Assembly (NCBI RefSeq): GCF_042646085.1
Contig: NZ_JBHRSZ010000009.1
Location: forward strand, 288,683 to 352,682
Length of the DNA: 64,000 nucleotides
Direction: 5' to 3'
From: Litoribrevibacter euphylliae
GTDB taxonomy: Bacteria > Pseudomonadota > Gammaproteobacteria > Pseudomonadales > Litoribrevibacteraceae
The notes under the pieces were generated by a model. It ran no database searches. It saw only the letters and a program-made list of their open reading frames with translations, and was not told where the DNA came from. The position numbers were made by a program, and so were the translations under genes. Of this stretch, positions 62,675 to 64,000 are shown piece after piece (position 1 is the stretch's first letter; the number at the start of each line of letters is the position of its first letter).

Positions 62675-63010
62675 TTTATTTGTTGCACGTTGCCCCCCTA
62701 TATAAGCCAAGAATAGAAGCATTGGGCCAAGCCACAAATACAAGGACACCATCACGAACTGGCTGAACATATGCGCTTCTGATAGTGCCGAAATTATAAG
62801 AAGAATACCAAATAGTATTGCTGAGAGTGGTACAGGCTGTTTTTTGAGGTAAAGGATTAACGCAAACGGAGGTATTAGAACCAGGCCGATTACGCGACCG
62901 AGATGGGCATAATTAATTTCAGTGAAGAATTCCATGGATGCCATTAACAGCAACAAAGCCATATAAATTGCTAAGTAAGCCCATGAAAGTATCCGAATCG
63001 TTTTGCTCAT
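62669..63010 (-). CDS. Small membrane protein
   Basis: It encodes 113 residues with four hydrophobic segments. Family not recognised. Confidence 0.65.
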   Translation of the reverse strand: MSKTIRILSWAYLAIYMALLLLMASMEFFTEINYAHLGRVIGLVLIPPFALILYLKKQPVPLSAILFGILLIISALSEAHMFSQFVMVSLYLWLGPMLLFLAYIGGQRATNKT

Positions 63011-63023
63011 GATTTTTTAAACA

Positions 63024-63078
63024 TAACGCCGTGCTTTGCGCGCGAGCGAAGCGAGTCCGCAAGAGCACTTGGTTAGGC
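63024..63078 (-). repeat. attC site
   Basis: TAACGCCGTGCTTTGCGCGC to GTTAGGC. Confidence 0.82.
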
Positions 63079-63083
63079 ATTTA

Positions 63084-63587
63084 TTAATGACGTACTGTAT
63101 CGGCACTTTCATTTTGTCCTCTGATTTCAGGATGACCTAATGATTGAAAGTAGAAATCTCTAGAGTGCAAAATTTGATTCAAATACTTCTCGGGATCTTG
63201 CTTTCCTTTTACGTCGAGAAAAAACAAGTTTCCACCGGCGCATGCTATGCCAATATACTTAACACTGCGCATCCAAGTTCCGAAGGATGCTAGCAAAAAC
63301 CAAACTAACGAAAACAAAATATCACGAGACGTTGCTGGTGGTCGGCCAGCGCCTTCAGAATAAAAGTAAAAGTCATATATATTGATTAAAAATAATGCGC
63401 CAAAAAACACGCAAATAATCAGGTAGAGTTTCGATAGGTTGAAGGATTTAATTACCTGGTCAGATATATGCTCATAAGGTATGACAGTTTCGTATGTATT
63501 AAATAAATCCTTTTCTTTTATTCGAACTCCATTTGGAAGTATTTCTGACTCAATACTTAGCGCAATCCGTTTTTGTTGAAATACCAT
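63084..63587 (-). CDS. Membrane protein of unknown function
   Basis: It encodes 167 residues with two hydrophobic segments (about 55-75 and 90-108) inside a soluble body. N-terminus begins MVFQQKRIALSIE. Family not recognised. Confidence 0.65.
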   Translation of the reverse strand: MVFQQKRIALSIESEILPNGVRIKEKDLFNTYETVIPYEHISDQVIKSFNLSKLYLIICVFFGALFLINIYDFYFYSEGAGRPPATSRDILFSLVWFLLASFGTWMRSVKYIGIACAGGNLFFLDVKGKQDPEKYLNQILHSRDFYFQSLGHPEIRGQNESADTVRH

Positions 63588-63604
63588 TTAGTTTCCCTTA
63601 AGTG

Positions 63605-63692
63605 CCTAACGCCTGGTTTAGGGGCGACCGGAGCGTAGCGTAGGCCGTCCCAGCCGCGTCTTTTGCGGCGACCCTAAAACCACTTGTTATGC
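63605..63692 (-). repeat. attC site
   Basis: CCTAACGCCTGGTTTAGGGG to GTTATGC. Its left core equals the exact complement of the IS loop. Confidence 0.83.
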
Positions 63693-63936
63693 GATTTCTT
63701 GGCTTTACACCGCTTCTTTAATCAAAACTACCCGAACCTGGGGTTTCCCACCTTTTTGTTGGGCTTAATCTGATTTTTTGATAATGAATGCTGGCACTTT
63801 TCTTCAGTAGCCTTTAGTGCCCCACCCTATTTCATCTATTCATGAATCAGTGCACCCTCATTGGCCGCACCTTGCGATTCCTATTTTCCAAGTTCTTCAG
63901 AATCTTGTGCGATTTTCATTCGCTTTATTCTGCATA
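63693..63936. other. Cassette body without a recognisable gene
   Basis: Between two attC sites lie about 244 bases with no reading frame of more than about 40 codons on the expected strand. A 31-codon frame exists on the plus strand but has no good ribosome binding site. It may be a gene-less or promoter/RNA cassette. Confidence 0.5.
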
Positions 63937-64000
63937 ACAGTTTAGTGTTTATACGCACGCGGAGCACAGCGTATAAACCTCTGTTGGACTGCGCCGCTTC
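63937..64000 (-). repeat. attC site, cut by the window edge
   Basis: Starts ATAACAGTTTAGTG and contains GTTTATACGC with its complement GCGTATAAAC; the right core is outside the window. Confidence 0.65.

Noticed and set aside
47400..63600. Toxin-antitoxin pairs in the array
   Set aside because: Such pairs are common in integrons, but I found no two-gene overlap with a recognisable toxin family; the only possible two-gene cassette (52029 and 52315) does not resemble one.
45300..64000. CRISPR array
   Set aside because: The regularly recurring sequences are attC sites of variable length separated by genes, not short direct repeats with equal spacers.

Overview
The window looks like a chromosome segment of a marine, probably hydrocarbon-using gammaproteobacterium (Oceanospirillales-like by gene content; this is inference, since no 16S gene is present). 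Evidence is an AlkB alkane hydroxylase followed by two rubredoxins, an RpoE/ChrR singlet-oxygen operon, YaeQ, a YeeN-type YebC, GalU, RNase Z and a large sedentary integron array.

Region 1 (1-12.1 kb) holds the alkB 3' end with two stand-alone rubredoxins (AlkG1-like, then AlkG2-like), a large HD-GYP sensor, an alpha/beta-hydrolase-like protein, a LysR regulator, a DUF2798 protein, a DAACS symporter, a TraB/GumN protein, a DEAD-box-family helicase with a DESD motif and a GAF-GGDEF cyclase. An orphan terminator near 12.07 kb suggests an unannotated small transcript.

Region 2 (12.1-22.5 kb) is a stress module. Eight tightly packed minus-strand genes (renalase-like oxidoreductase, photolyase, desaturase, NTF2-like protein, FAD oxidoreductase, DUF1365, CFA synthase and perhaps a sugar dehydrogenase) diverge from an ECF sigma factor and its ChrR-type anti-sigma factor. 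A promoter with TGATCC at -35 sits in the divergent gap, so the operon is very probably the RpoE singlet-oxygen regulon.

Region 3 (22.5-44.5 kb) carries an energy-coupling-factor Ni/Co uptake operon, a calcium-loop protein, yaeQ, a pterin dehydratase, a molybdopterin oxidoreductase, galU, yebC-like, VF530, a solute-binding protein, a lemA-DUF3137 pair, MazG, DUF1801, a prfH-rtcB ribosome-repair operon with a 20-codon leader ORF, a glycine/cysteine-rich protein and rnz.

Region 4 (about 45.3-64 kb) is an integron cassette array: about 29 attC-like sites, almost all separating single minus-strand genes, mostly small membrane, secreted or unknown proteins. Orientation places the integrase beyond the right edge. 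The array holds a group II intron 3'-end remnant at an attC core and two copies of an IS110/IS1111-type element, both inserted at the same position of an attC core and both with broken transposase genes. The long right end of this element carries structured RNA-like features, including a hairpin loop complementary to the attC core sequence. I read this as a candidate bridge RNA that directs the element to attC sites; it is the most interesting signal in the window.
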